Positions 1 to 7,252 of a stretch of 20,245 nt of DNA are shown here, piece after piece. The stretch is from DRVV01 sp964487415. Its GTDB lineage: Archaea; Thermoproteota; Bathyarchaeia; Bathyarchaeales; Bathycorpusculaceae. The notes beneath the pieces are model-generated. The model ran no database searches. It was not told the origin of the DNA and saw only the letters and a list, made by a program, of their open reading frames with translations. The stretch's first letter is position 1. Every line of letters starts with the position of its first letter. Made by a program: the position numbers and the translations under genes. The stretch is from the NCBI GenBank assembly GCA_964487415.1, contig CAZAPQ010000047.1, positions 1 through 20,245 on the forward strand, written 5' to 3'.

Positions 1-131
1 AAACTGCCTGCGAAGATTGTTTTGCCAGTGCCAGGATTTCCGCAGACAATTATTAGGCTGTCCTTCGGGAAGCCGCCGCTAATTAATGGATCTAGCCCGC
101 TAATGCCCGTTTCCACCCTTTCAAGAGTCAT
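1..131 (-). CDS. KaiC-like RecA-superfamily ATPase, N-terminal fragment
   Basis: Only the first 43 codons are in the window; the gene runs off the left edge. The translation opens MTLERVETGISGLDPLISGG and continues to a Walker A loop GNPGTGKT near residues 31-38. This matches the start of KaiC/RadA-type ATPases, where 'TGI.GLD..l.GG' precedes the P-loop. Archaeal KaiC-like proteins are cytoplasmic ATPases with signalling or regulatory roles that are mostly unknown. The ATG at 131 is preceded by GGAG 11 bases upstream; a GTG immediately before it is in frame and possible. The gene lies 16 bases downstream of the small gene at 148-534 on the same strand, so the two are probably co-transcribed. 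Family assignment is firm for the P-loop domain; the specific role is unknown. Confidence 0.8.
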   Translation of the reverse strand, partial: MTLERVETGISGLDPLISGGFPKDSLIIVCGNPGTGKTIFAGS

Positions 132-147
132 CACTGTCAACACTCCT

Positions 148-534
148 TTATTTTACCTCCAAGTTGCGTGAACCAAAGATTCTTCTCAGGATTTCGCGAA
201 AACGTGTTTTTGACTCCTCGTTTTTATCACCCATAAGTTTTATCAAAGCTTCAGCGTCGTAACGTAAACCATATTTCCGGTTAATCCCATCAACCAATAA
301 TCTGACAAAAATCTCCGTTCCCGATCCAAACACCCGCTGTAATATGTTAAAAAAGGCCTGCGGGTTGTCCCAAAGCTCCTCATAGGGATCCTTACCGAGA
401 TTCGTTCTAAAATAGAATTCTACCACTTCGCAAACCGATGATCCCATGGAGGAGGCAATAACTTCCCGGAAGGTTTCCCTTAATTTATTTAGAATTACAA
501 CCCTCTCTTCCTCTTTAACGGGAATAAAATTCAT
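148..534 (-). CDS. Small conserved-looking archaeal protein upstream of KaiC-like ATPase
   Basis: This is a 128-residue soluble, probably all-helical protein with no signal peptide or membrane segment. It is rich in charged residues and ends in a basic stretch (RFREILRRIFGSR). The central part, with 'NPQAFFNILQRVFGSGTEIF' around residues 56-75, resembles my recollection of the NitrOD5 output domain described from thaumarchaeal signalling proteins. I could not check this, so the call stays generic. It lies 16 bases upstream of the KaiC-like gene on the same strand and is likely a signalling partner or adaptor in that operon. A TATA-like TTTATT lies at about 573-578, roughly 40 bases upstream of the ATG. 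There is no clear SD in front of the ATG. Confidence 0.7.
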   Translation of the reverse strand: MNFIPVKEEERVVILNKLRETFREVIASSMGSSVCEVVEFYFRTNLGKDPYEELWDNPQAFFNILQRVFGSGTEIFVRLLVDGINRKYGLRYDAEALIKLMGDKNEESKTRFREILRRIFGSRNLEVK

Positions 535-642
535 TGAAAACCCACACAGCTGATTTAATTTTCCCTCTTCTCTGAAAATAAATTTTACTCAATGTTGATT
601 CTCTCCGGCAGCGTTTAGCTGATTTTTCCGCTTTAAAAGAGG

Positions 643-2430
643 TCAGATTCCGAAATTATCAAAGAATATTATTATCCATTTTTCTCCACGTTTTTCAATA
701 TGCATGGTCACATCATCGCCTGGCTTTGTGGCTATTAGTTCGTTCCATTGTAGGGTTGGAATATCCTTTGGCGTAGCTTCAACCCATGAGTATGTTTGGT
801 TGTCTAGGCGTAAAACTATATGGGTTGTCCCTTCCTCCACGTACTCGTACTTGCCTAGAACTTTAGCATTTAACTGGAGGTAGGTCACCACCCCGAAGAG
901 TTTAATGAAGTCTTGCCGTGTTTTGCGCACCAGCTGCTCGCTTGTTAATCCTTCCCCATTCATTGTTATGGCTATTTTATTTGGTTCTGCAGCGTCAACT
1001 ATTGCGAATCCGGCTAAATAGATGGTTTCATCTTTTTCTCCTGTGCCTTCTCGCCAGTAGATGGGCACGTACCATGCAAGTCTATATTGGTTTTCTGAAA
1101 TCTCAACCGGATATAGTAGGGGCATCTCTGCATCATAGAAGCCTGTTGCCGGTTTCGGCAGTCTTCCCTCAACAAAGTCTTCGGCGCTTATGCCTGAAAT
1201 GTAGTTGGCTTGTTTGAAATCATAAAAGAATATGCCGTTTCTTGTGGCCTTAAACACTCCTGAAAGGGTTCTTTTGTTTTCAACAGGGTTTACGCAGACG
1301 AGGGCTATCACATCCTTTGTTTCCGGGTCAACAATGTATCTTGTGTCTTCTGTCATTTCAAATCTTTCGCGGCTTGGCGGAATTATCCATAGAAAGCCTC
1401 CAGCCCAATAGTCGAAGCTCTCGCCTCTTCTGAAGCACCCCATCTCATTAATCATCTCTTCAAGCCATTCTTCATCATATATCTGTGTAATCCAGCCTGG
1501 GATATCAGCAAGCTTTTCCGCTTTACGGTAGAGGTTGCCCTGTGCATCGTAAACAATTGGTGTTTCATATCGCCTTATTAGGTCAAAGCCAACATGGTAG
1601 CGTGTCACAACATATACCATCTGATTTGTTGTAAAATCCCATGTGACATAGGCTATGCCATAGCTTCGCATCATATCATTTACATAGGAGCGGAAATGGA
1701 TATTGTTAAGCCACCATAACGACTCTCCAACTGCGAACTCATTCTTTATTATTTTTGGAGGTATTGTTGGATCTGTTGCATCAACTATGACTAAGCCCTT
1801 GACATAGTTTTCCGCTATAACGTTTGTTGAGCCTATTATGGCTACCCAGACAAGTTCGCCGTCAGGAGTTTTTGTGATGTGGCATCCTAAAACTTGAGTG
1901 TTGCTTCCGAACTCTGACATGTGTCTCCTCGCTATTGATATGGCAAGCTCCTCGGTGACAAGACGCACCATGTTGTCTGGAATTGTCGTTTTAAACGGTA
2001 TGCCGATTTCCGTTTGAATGAAACTGTTAAAGTAATAGGCATTTGCCACCCTTTGAAGTTGCCAAAAAACAATCATCGTTGAGGCTGCCAGTAAATATAA
2101 TATGAAAAGAAGGCCTACTGTTTTTGCATTAAGTTTAAGCGAGAGTTTCCATTGAAAACGCTGGTGATAATAATTCCGTTCAGTATGCTTAAACTCTGCT
2201 GCTGGCTTAATTGAGAGGGCAGATTCAACAAGGGCGGCGAAAAGCCTGAGGAATATAAGCAAATACACGAAGACGCTTAAGGGTGGCTGCTCAAACTGAA
2301 TTATGAAGAATAGAAGTAAGCCAATTAGGAGGGATACTACGCGCCCAGCATTTTTGAGGCCGTTCTTTCTCGGAGGGATTGGAATGTACCAGATGAAAGC
2401 CCATATGAAGAGGAAAATGAACAAGTTCAA
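643..2430 (-). CDS. Membrane-anchored protein of unknown function with large extracytoplasmic region
   Basis: I do not recognise this 595-residue protein. Hydrophobic segments lie at about residues 1-17, 30-46, 52-68 and 103-124. The remaining 470 residues are hydrophilic, aromatic-rich and probably beta-rich, so it is likely a membrane-tethered external domain. Two stretches look like copies of one unit: residues 209-221 (YVKGLVIVDATDP) and 471-483 (YLAGFAIVDAAEP), each followed 35-40 residues on by a helix ending in a Tyr/Phe-Gly pair. The start is uncertain. The leftmost possible codon is TTG at 2430, with an in-frame stop just upstream, but TTG at 2424 has AAAGG six bases before it and may be the true start. 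Upstream and downstream genes are unrelated, so context gives no clue to function. Confidence 0.75.
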   Translation of the reverse strand: MNLFIFLFIWAFIWYIPIPPRKNGLKNAGRVVSLLIGLLLFFIIQFEQPPLSVFVYLLIFLRLFAALVESALSIKPAAEFKHTERNYYHQRFQWKLSLKLNAKTVGLLFILYLLAASTMIVFWQLQRVANAYYFNSFIQTEIGIPFKTTIPDNMVRLVTEELAISIARRHMSEFGSNTQVLGCHITKTPDGELVWVAIIGSTNVIAENYVKGLVIVDATDPTIPPKIIKNEFAVGESLWWLNNIHFRSYVNDMMRSYGIAYVTWDFTTNQMVYVVTRYHVGFDLIRRYETPIVYDAQGNLYRKAEKLADIPGWITQIYDEEWLEEMINEMGCFRRGESFDYWAGGFLWIIPPSRERFEMTEDTRYIVDPETKDVIALVCVNPVENKRTLSGVFKATRNGIFFYDFKQANYISGISAEDFVEGRLPKPATGFYDAEMPLLYPVEISENQYRLAWYVPIYWREGTGEKDETIYLAGFAIVDAAEPNKIAITMNGEGLTSEQLVRKTRQDFIKLFGVVTYLQLNAKVLGKYEYVEEGTTHIVLRLDNQTYSWVEATPKDIPTLQWNELIATKPGDDVTMHIEKRGEKWIIIFFDNFGI

Positions 2431-2556
2431 CCTTTCAGCCGCTCATATATCTTTTAAGCAAGATCATTTAAAGAGATTTTGATCATATTGCGCACCAAAA
2501 AGACATCCTGCACTCTCAACCGGGGCGAATCCTGTTTAAACTAACACACATGAATT

Positions 2557-2571
2557 GTGCTTGTTAAGCAC
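2557..2571 (-). terminator. Short hairpin just past the flavodoxin stop
   Basis: A perfect six-base inverted repeat, GTGCTT and AAGCAC with a three-base loop, starts seven bases past the flavodoxin stop codon on the minus strand. It has no T-run after it, and archaeal termination depends mainly on T-rich tracts, so a terminator role is only a suggestion. It could instead stabilise the 3' end of the transcript. Confidence 0.25.
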
Positions 2572-2577
2572 CTATGA

Positions 2578-3090
2578 TTAGGAAATTGTTTCAGTTTGTT
2601 CTGCTTTAAACCATTCTCTAATTTTTTCAACGAACCCTTCAACTTTCTGTTGATACTCGTTTGACCCGATCTCCTTTTCTCTAACCTCAAGGGTTGCAAT
2701 GGGCGGTTTTGAAAGCGCTTCCATTTGGCTGAACGCCTGACCGCTTCTCGCTTTACATGTGGTGAAGAAGGCCACGTTTTTGATTTTGCCGCCATATATC
2801 GACAGGTAAGCCCTTACGGGAGATGAAAGCCTACCAACCCATACAGGTGAACCCACTATTACTAGGCGGTACCCTTCAACATTTTTTTGACTTGGCTGAA
2901 TTTCCGCAGGCTTACACGCCATCGCCTCATATCCCGATCTCAAAAATCCAAAGACTCCCCGTCGTTCCCTCTTGTCTTTTATCTCCTCAAGGTCCGCATT
3001 CAGTTTCTCGGCAATCCGCTCCGCCACCAACTTCGTGTTCCCCGTTCTGGAATAGTAAATAACTAAGACGCTTGCAGAACCACCCTCCAT
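2578..3090 (-). CDS. Flavodoxin-family protein
   Basis: This 170-residue cytoplasmic protein is expected to bind FMN and carry electrons between redox partners, or to act as a small NAD(P)H:quinone/flavin oxidoreductase. The phosphate-binding loop YSRTGNTK lies at about residues 13-20. The sequence VIVGSPVWVGRLSSPVRAYL (about 77-96) is the second FMN-contact region typical of archaeal flavodoxin-like proteins. The length is normal for the family. The ATG at 3090 is preceded by AGGTG six bases upstream. A TATA-like TAATTTATA at 3132-3140 would give a leader of about 20 bases, so the gene is probably transcribed alone. The partner protein is unknown; the fold assignment is firm. Confidence 0.87.
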   Translation of the reverse strand: MEGGSASVLVIYYSRTGNTKLVAERIAEKLNADLEEIKDKRERRGVFGFLRSGYEAMACKPAEIQPSQKNVEGYRLVIVGSPVWVGRLSSPVRAYLSIYGGKIKNVAFFTTCKARSGQAFSQMEALSKPPIATLEVREKEIGSNEYQQKVEGFVEKIREWFKAEQTETIS

Positions 3091-3131
3091 CCATACACCT
3101 GCCTATCATAATTTAAGTAGAAGACCCAACC

Positions 3132-3140
3132 TATAAATTA
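3132..3140 (-). promoter_or_regulatory. Putative TATA box for the flavodoxin gene
   Basis: On the minus strand this reads TAATTTATA, about 45 bases before the flavodoxin ATG. That places transcription start near 3110 with a short leader containing the AGGTG SD. It is inferred from position and base composition only. The 230-base gap at 3091-3321 holds nothing else I can name, apart from a run of five Ts (minus strand, about 3299-3303) just past the ThiF-like gene that could help termination. Confidence 0.4.
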
Positions 3141-3321
3141 TTTAGCGCCTAATAAGAGAATCTATAGACCATAAGGTCCATAAATCCCCATTGCATTCGG
3201 CGACTTCCCACACGTTACTCACCAACCAAAAATAAGAATATAATAAGGTTATTTTCAAATTCTAGAGGGATGTCAATTTATGGTTTCTGGGAAGGCTCAA
3301 AAATTAGGACTAGGTGGTGAC

Positions 3322-4083
3322 CTATGACTGCCATCGGCAGGCTGGACAGTTTTCCCTTTTTGCTATTTCTATGGTTGTTATATACATGTCATTGAAGTCG
3401 CATATCATAAGTTTACCCTTTAAGGGATGCCCCACATTAGCCAGAACCTTTATCGTCTCCATTGAAAGCATAGTCCCAACTATTCCGGGTGTAGGACTTA
3501 ATATACCCCTAACCTCGCCGCTGATCAGACTTCTATCATCAATGTTTGGCAATACGCATTCTAGGCAGGGGGTTTCAGGCGTATGGAAAACCGAAAGGTT
3601 TCCCTCAATTCCCATAGCAGCCCCGAAAACATATGGAATCCCCAGCTTTATGCATGCACGATTCACAATGTAGCGGGTCCGCATGTTATCCAATCCATCA
3701 ACAACGCAGTCCACGCCGTCAAGCAAACTTTCAGCATTATCCTCATTCAGCCTCTCCACGATAGCTTCAGCCTTCACTAGGGGATTCATTTCCATAAGCC
3801 GCTTGGCTGCAACCTCAGCCTTTGGTTTACCCAAATCATCAAGGGTGTAAAGAATCTGCCTATGAAGATTTTTAACCTCCACAGCATCGCTATCTATTAG
3901 GCGTAAGTATCCAACACCGGCCCGGGCCAGATAAGTCGACGAGACAGAGCCTAAGCCGCCAACGCCCACGATGGCCACTCTGGCCCTATCAAGCCTTTCC
4001 TGCCCCTTCCGGCCGAACTCCCTCATGACCAAATGTCGCCTATAATATTCTTCATAGGAGAAGGAGTTTCTACCTGTGGACAT
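3322..4083 (-). CDS. ThiF/MoeB/HesA-family E1-like adenylyltransferase
   Basis: This enzyme is expected to use ATP to adenylate the C-terminal glycine of a ubiquitin-like sulfur carrier (MoaD/ThiS/SAMP type) during molybdopterin, thiamine or tRNA sulfur chemistry, or protein modification. It has the nucleotide loop VGVGGLGS, the LIDSDAVEVKNLHRQ segment with the conserved arginine, and the DGLDNMRTRY region. Two CxxC pairs (PCLECV and NCPACR, the latter near the C-terminus) form the usual structural zinc site. No cysteine sits where MoeB-type enzymes have 'TCVEAGVM'; here the stretch is SGEVRGIL. The ATG at 4083 is chosen because GAGGT lies six bases upstream; the ATG at 4089 has no space for an SD. 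The gene follows DNA ligase by 18 bases and is probably co-transcribed. It could serve the molybdopterin genes further right, but distance makes this uncertain. Confidence 0.87.
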   Translation of the reverse strand: MSTGRNSFSYEEYYRRHLVMREFGRKGQERLDRARVAIVGVGGLGSVSSTYLARAGVGYLRLIDSDAVEVKNLHRQILYTLDDLGKPKAEVAAKRLMEMNPLVKAEAIVERLNEDNAESLLDGVDCVVDGLDNMRTRYIVNRACIKLGIPYVFGAAMGIEGNLSVFHTPETPCLECVLPNIDDRSLISGEVRGILSPTPGIVGTMLSMETIKVLANVGHPLKGKLMICDFNDMYITTIEIAKRENCPACRWQS

Positions 4084-4101
4084 CAACATACCTCTTCAGC
4101 C

Positions 4102-5808
4102 TTAACTATTAACATTTTCAGCTTTAAATTTGCCCTTCCTTTGGAATTGCCTCTCAAAAATTTCCCTAACCCTCTGTATAGTGTCTGCCTCCTCGGGCGT
4201 TTTATCATCCCTTATGCGGGTTATCCTCGCAAACCTTAGGGCCATGCCGCACTTGTATTTTGGACTTTTCTGAATCTCATTGTAGGCAACCTCAACAACA
4301 ACCCTTGGAACAACAGTTACACGTCTACCCTTTTCCTCAACAGCCAACTCCTTCAGACGTCTGGTCATATCAACTATTTCAGCGTCAGTTAAGCCCTTGA
4401 AGGTTTTTCCGACAACAAGGAACTCGCCGGTTTCAGCGTCCCTAGCAGCCAAATAGTAATCTGAAAGCCACTCATGCCTGCGGCCATAGCCATACTCAGC
4501 CGCCACAATAACCAAGTCTAACGGCTCAAGGGTAGGCTTAATCTTAAGCCAATGTCTACCGCGAACGCCGGGCGTATATTCGCTGTCAAGCCTCTTCGCA
4601 ATGACACCTTCATGGCCGCTGTCCACAGCCCTTCTCAGGAACTCCTCAGCCTCTCCAACATCATCCGTGATAAGCTGTTCAGTGAGAGGTATGCCCCCAG
4701 CAACCTCAGCTAATATCCGCCTACGTTCCACATAAGGAAGCGAGACAAGGCTCCTGCCGTTAAGATATAAAATGTCGAAAAGGTATAGCCTTACAGGTAT
4801 AGCCTCAGCAACAAGTTCAAGCCCGTGAACCCTTCTAAAACGCCTCATGAGATGCTGAAAGGGCATAGGCTGCCCCCTATCATCAACGGCTATAACCTCA
4901 CCCTCGATGATAGCGTCCTCAGCCTTAATGTTACCCCGCACAGCCTCAACAACCTCTGTAAGATGCCTAGTCACATCCGTCAATCTTCTGCTAAAAATCC
5001 TCAAATCTAAACCCAGCTTATGAATCTGAACCCTTGCACCGTCAAGCTTATACTCAAAGGCTGTTCTCCCGCCATGCTCCTTAAGGGCTTCAGCCACATC
5101 AGCAGCCATCTGAGCCAACATCAGCTTAACAGGCCTAAAAACCCTAAAATCCGCCTCTAAAAGGGCCTCCTTGCCGCCGGACTTCGCCAACGCCGCCACT
5201 ACACCCACATCGCCCAAAACCATGTTAGCCCTCTGAACAGCTTCTAAGGACACGTTAAAAGCCCTTGAAATGGCTTGCTCCATAAGGCCTTCGCTGAAAC
5301 CGGTTCGCATTTCACCAATCAATATCCTAACAAGATACTTGACCTCCAATGGGGAAGCCAAACTTAGCAAAGCCTCAATTATACGCTCTTTCCTCTCCCT
5401 AGAGCCCTGCCCCTCAGCCTCAGCCACATCCTCAAAGCTTTTCCTAACCTCCAATATGGTTAAGGGCCTCTCAAGAAGCGTCAACTGGCGTTTTCCACGG
5501 AAAACCTCGAAAATCTCCATGGCAGCTGAGCCCACATCACCAGTCCTGCTAAAGGCCTTCATGAAAGCATCCCAACTGGCATTTGTTAGGCGCATTAAAA
5601 TACTACTCAGGGTGGCCCAGCTTACCTCAAGGGTTTGCTGGCTATGTTTTGGCAAGGCTCGCCCAACAATCATTGAAACAGCTGGCTCAACCTCCATGAG
5701 CTCCAGGCTTTTCAGAAAGTCTGCGACAAGATTCACCATGGAAATCCGGCTTGACATACCCTCCAATTGCTGGCACAATTCAGCCAATAGCCTAAACTGA
5801 GTGGGCAT
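4102..5808 (-). CDS. lig: ATP-dependent DNA ligase
   Basis: This is the archaeal replicative/repair ligase that seals nicked duplex DNA through an enzyme-AMP intermediate. At 568 residues it has the usual length. The N-terminal DNA-binding domain spans roughly residues 1-220. Motif I EYKLDGAR places the adenylated lysine at K254. Further motifs follow in order: EGEVIAVD, the III-like RLYLFDILYLNG, IV EGVIAKR and V WLKIKP. A C-terminal OB domain starts around residue 420 and ends in the PRVVVEVAYNEIQKSPKY region with the conserved RFARITRIRDDK (motif VI type). The ATG at 5808 has GAGGAG two bases upstream. It is the first gene of a likely two-gene unit with the ThiF-like gene. Nothing looks damaged. 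Confidence 0.96.
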   Translation of the reverse strand: MPTQFRLLAELCQQLEGMSSRISMVNLVADFLKSLELMEVEPAVSMIVGRALPKHSQQTLEVSWATLSSILMRLTNASWDAFMKAFSRTGDVGSAAMEIFEVFRGKRQLTLLERPLTILEVRKSFEDVAEAEGQGSRERKERIIEALLSLASPLEVKYLVRILIGEMRTGFSEGLMEQAISRAFNVSLEAVQRANMVLGDVGVVAALAKSGGKEALLEADFRVFRPVKLMLAQMAADVAEALKEHGGRTAFEYKLDGARVQIHKLGLDLRIFSRRLTDVTRHLTEVVEAVRGNIKAEDAIIEGEVIAVDDRGQPMPFQHLMRRFRRVHGLELVAEAIPVRLYLFDILYLNGRSLVSLPYVERRRILAEVAGGIPLTEQLITDDVGEAEEFLRRAVDSGHEGVIAKRLDSEYTPGVRGRHWLKIKPTLEPLDLVIVAAEYGYGRRHEWLSDYYLAARDAETGEFLVVGKTFKGLTDAEIVDMTRRLKELAVEEKGRRVTVVPRVVVEVAYNEIQKSPKYKCGMALRFARITRIRDDKTPEEADTIQRVREIFERQFQRKGKFKAENVNS

Positions 5809-5870
5809 AACTCCTCAGAATAATTATACTGCAGGGGATATTTAGGTTGTAAAGAAAAGGGAAGACAGCC

Positions 5871-6251
5871 TTAAAAGAGGGATGCCTCTAGTTTCGCTTT
5901 AACCTCTTTAATCTTCTTTTCAATTTCACCAAGTTTATCCTGCTCATTCAAGGCCCTATAGCAATCTTTGACATACTCTAGGGCGCTTAACCCGAACCTG
6001 TCAAAGCCCTTACTGAAGGATAGATCAGCGGACTTTAGAAAGTGCTCCACAGCCTTTGAGTAATCCTTCAACATGAAAGCACATTCGCCAGCCTTATAAT
6101 ACGAATAGGCAGAATCAAAGTAGTTGTTCAGCTTTCTGTATAGTTCAGCGGCTACTAGAAACTTTTCAATAGCCTCCGCATATTTACCCATCTCGTAGAG
6201 GGTGTTTCCCTCCTTATGCAGCTTAACAGGGTCCTGTTTTTCCTCAGCCAT
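5871..6251 (-). CDS. Small TPR-repeat protein
   Basis: This soluble all-helical protein is made of about three tetratricopeptide repeats (GNTLYEMGKYAEAIEKFLVA, then YYKAGECAFMLKDYSKAVEHFLKSA, then a weaker third) followed by a charged C-terminal helix. TPR proteins act as protein-protein adaptors, and the partner is not known. I place the start at the ATG at 6251 (MAEEKQ), giving 126 residues, because GGAG lies eight bases upstream; an ATG 36 bases further out lacks this support. The gene is transcribed away from the xdhC-moeA-mocA operon across a 150-base shared upstream region. A TTTAAAT at about 6310-6316 could be its TATA box. The context does not tie it to molybdenum metabolism. Confidence 0.85.
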   Translation of the reverse strand: MAEEKQDPVKLHKEGNTLYEMGKYAEAIEKFLVAAELYRKLNNYFDSAYSYYKAGECAFMLKDYSKAVEHFLKSADLSFSKGFDRFGLSALEYVKDCYRALNEQDKLGEIEKKIKEVKAKLEASLF

Positions 6252-6360
6252 ACCATTCACTCCAACTTGATGCATGTAACAGTACAAACAAGAATTTAGA
6301 CTTTCCTAATTTAAAGATAGGGGGCATATATTCAAATTAAGATTGTCAGAAAGATATTTA

Positions 6361-6370
6361 GTATAAAAAT
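6361..6370 (+). promoter_or_regulatory. Putative TATA box for the xdhC-moeA-mocA operon
   Basis: GTATAAAAAT lies about 35-40 bases before the first xdhC ATG on the plus strand. A start of transcription about 25 bases on would leave a leader of roughly 13-20 bases. It is the best TATA match in the divergent gap between the TPR gene and xdhC. Inferred from position and composition. Confidence 0.5.
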
Positions 6371-6402
6371 AACATCAATATGAGAGAGCAAGCGTTAGCT
6401 GG

Positions 6403-7212
6403 ATGAAATTTATGGTAGCCGACATAGAAGTGCTGAAGGCTATAGCCAAGTTCTTGGAAGAAGGAAAAAGGGCAGCTTTATGCACCGTCATCGAAAAGAA
6501 AGGATCAGGCCCGAGGGATGTTGGGGCTAAAATGGCGGTAAGCGAGGATGGTGAGATTGTCGGAACAATAGGAGGCGGCGATCTTGAAAGATTCCTAGTA
6601 GGTGAAGCCCTGAAAGCTATGAAAGAGGGGAAGCCAAAAAAGGTTGTTTTCTCCCTCGGCGGTAAAGGGGAAGGAGAAGAAATAATTAAAACAGGGTTAA
6701 TATGCGGGGGTGAAATTACAGTGTTTATTGACGTGATGGAGCCAAAGCTAAGATTGATTTTAATAGGTGCAGGGCATGTAGCCTTGCCCCTTGCAAAAAT
6801 CGCGGAAACATTAGGGTATAGGCTAACCGTAATAGATGATAACGATAAATTGGCAAATAGAGAACGCTTTCCCATGGCTGAGGAAATCATAACCGGCGAC
6901 TTCAATCAGATACTGGATATGGTAAATATAGGTCCCAACGATTTTGTAGTTATCACCCACGGAGAACCTGAACATGATTATCTGGCACTAGAAAAAGCCA
7001 TCAAAAGAAAACCAGCCTATATAGGATTGCTGGGCAGCAGGACAAAGGCAGCATCAATGATAAAAAGACTTAGAGATATGGGAGTCAGCGATGAAGACCT
7101 CAAGGTTTTACATGCACCTGTTGGATTGGATATTGGCGCTCAAACACCTGGGGAAATAGCAGTAAGCATCCTTGCAGAAATTATAAAGGAGAAAAGACAG
7201 CCACACATGTGA
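6403..7212 (+). CDS. xdhC: XdhC/CoxI-family molybdenum cofactor chaperone
   Basis: XdhC proteins bind molybdenum cofactor, protect its sulfurated form and deliver it to molybdenum hydroxylases. The protein has the two expected parts. The N-terminal XdhC_CoxI region has KKGSGPRDVGAKM (about residues 32-44), the GTIGGGDLE segment and the cysteine-containing GLICGGEITVFID. The C-terminal half is a Rossmann domain starting LRLILIGAGHVALPLA (about 116-131) and containing the late motif IGLLGSRTKAASM and the typical ending 'HAPVGLDIGAQTPGEIAVSI' around residue 235. Length of 269 is normal. Two starts are possible: ATG at 6403, or ATG at 6412 with GGATGA a few bases upstream. It is the first gene of an operon with moeA and mocA, and the hydroxylase it should serve lies 4 kb away on the other strand. 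Confidence 0.92.
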   Translation: MKFMVADIEVLKAIAKFLEEGKRAALCTVIEKKGSGPRDVGAKMAVSEDGEIVGTIGGGDLERFLVGEALKAMKEGKPKKVVFSLGGKGEGEEIIKTGLICGGEITVFIDVMEPKLRLILIGAGHVALPLAKIAETLGYRLTVIDDNDKLANRERFPMAEEIITGDFNQILDMVNIGPNDFVVITHGEPEHDYLALEKAIKRKPAYIGLLGSRTKAASMIKRLRDMGVSDEDLKVLHAPVGLDIGAQTPGEIAVSILAEIIKEKRQPHM

Positions 7213-7252
7213 TAAGCTACTAAATTAAGTAAAAGTCTACGCCGGAGTTTCC

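Noticed and set aside
2541..2795. Open frame overlapping the flavodoxin gene on the same strand
   Set aside because: It lies inside a well-supported flavodoxin gene in another frame, has no family resemblance, and shows unnatural composition.
3167..3178. GACC-ATAA-GGTC inverted repeat in the gap before the flavodoxin gene
   Set aside because: Arms of only four bases are expected by chance, and the position is too far upstream of the likely promoter to be convincing.
5270..5800. Long antisense open frame across the DNA ligase N-terminus
   Set aside because: It is the shadow of a confidently identified ligase and has no ribosome-binding site or domain.
6380..6406. Eight-codon open frame (MREQALAG) in the xdhC leader
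   Set aside because: No SD in front of it and no feature such as repeated codons of one amino acid; it overlaps the xdhC start by chance.
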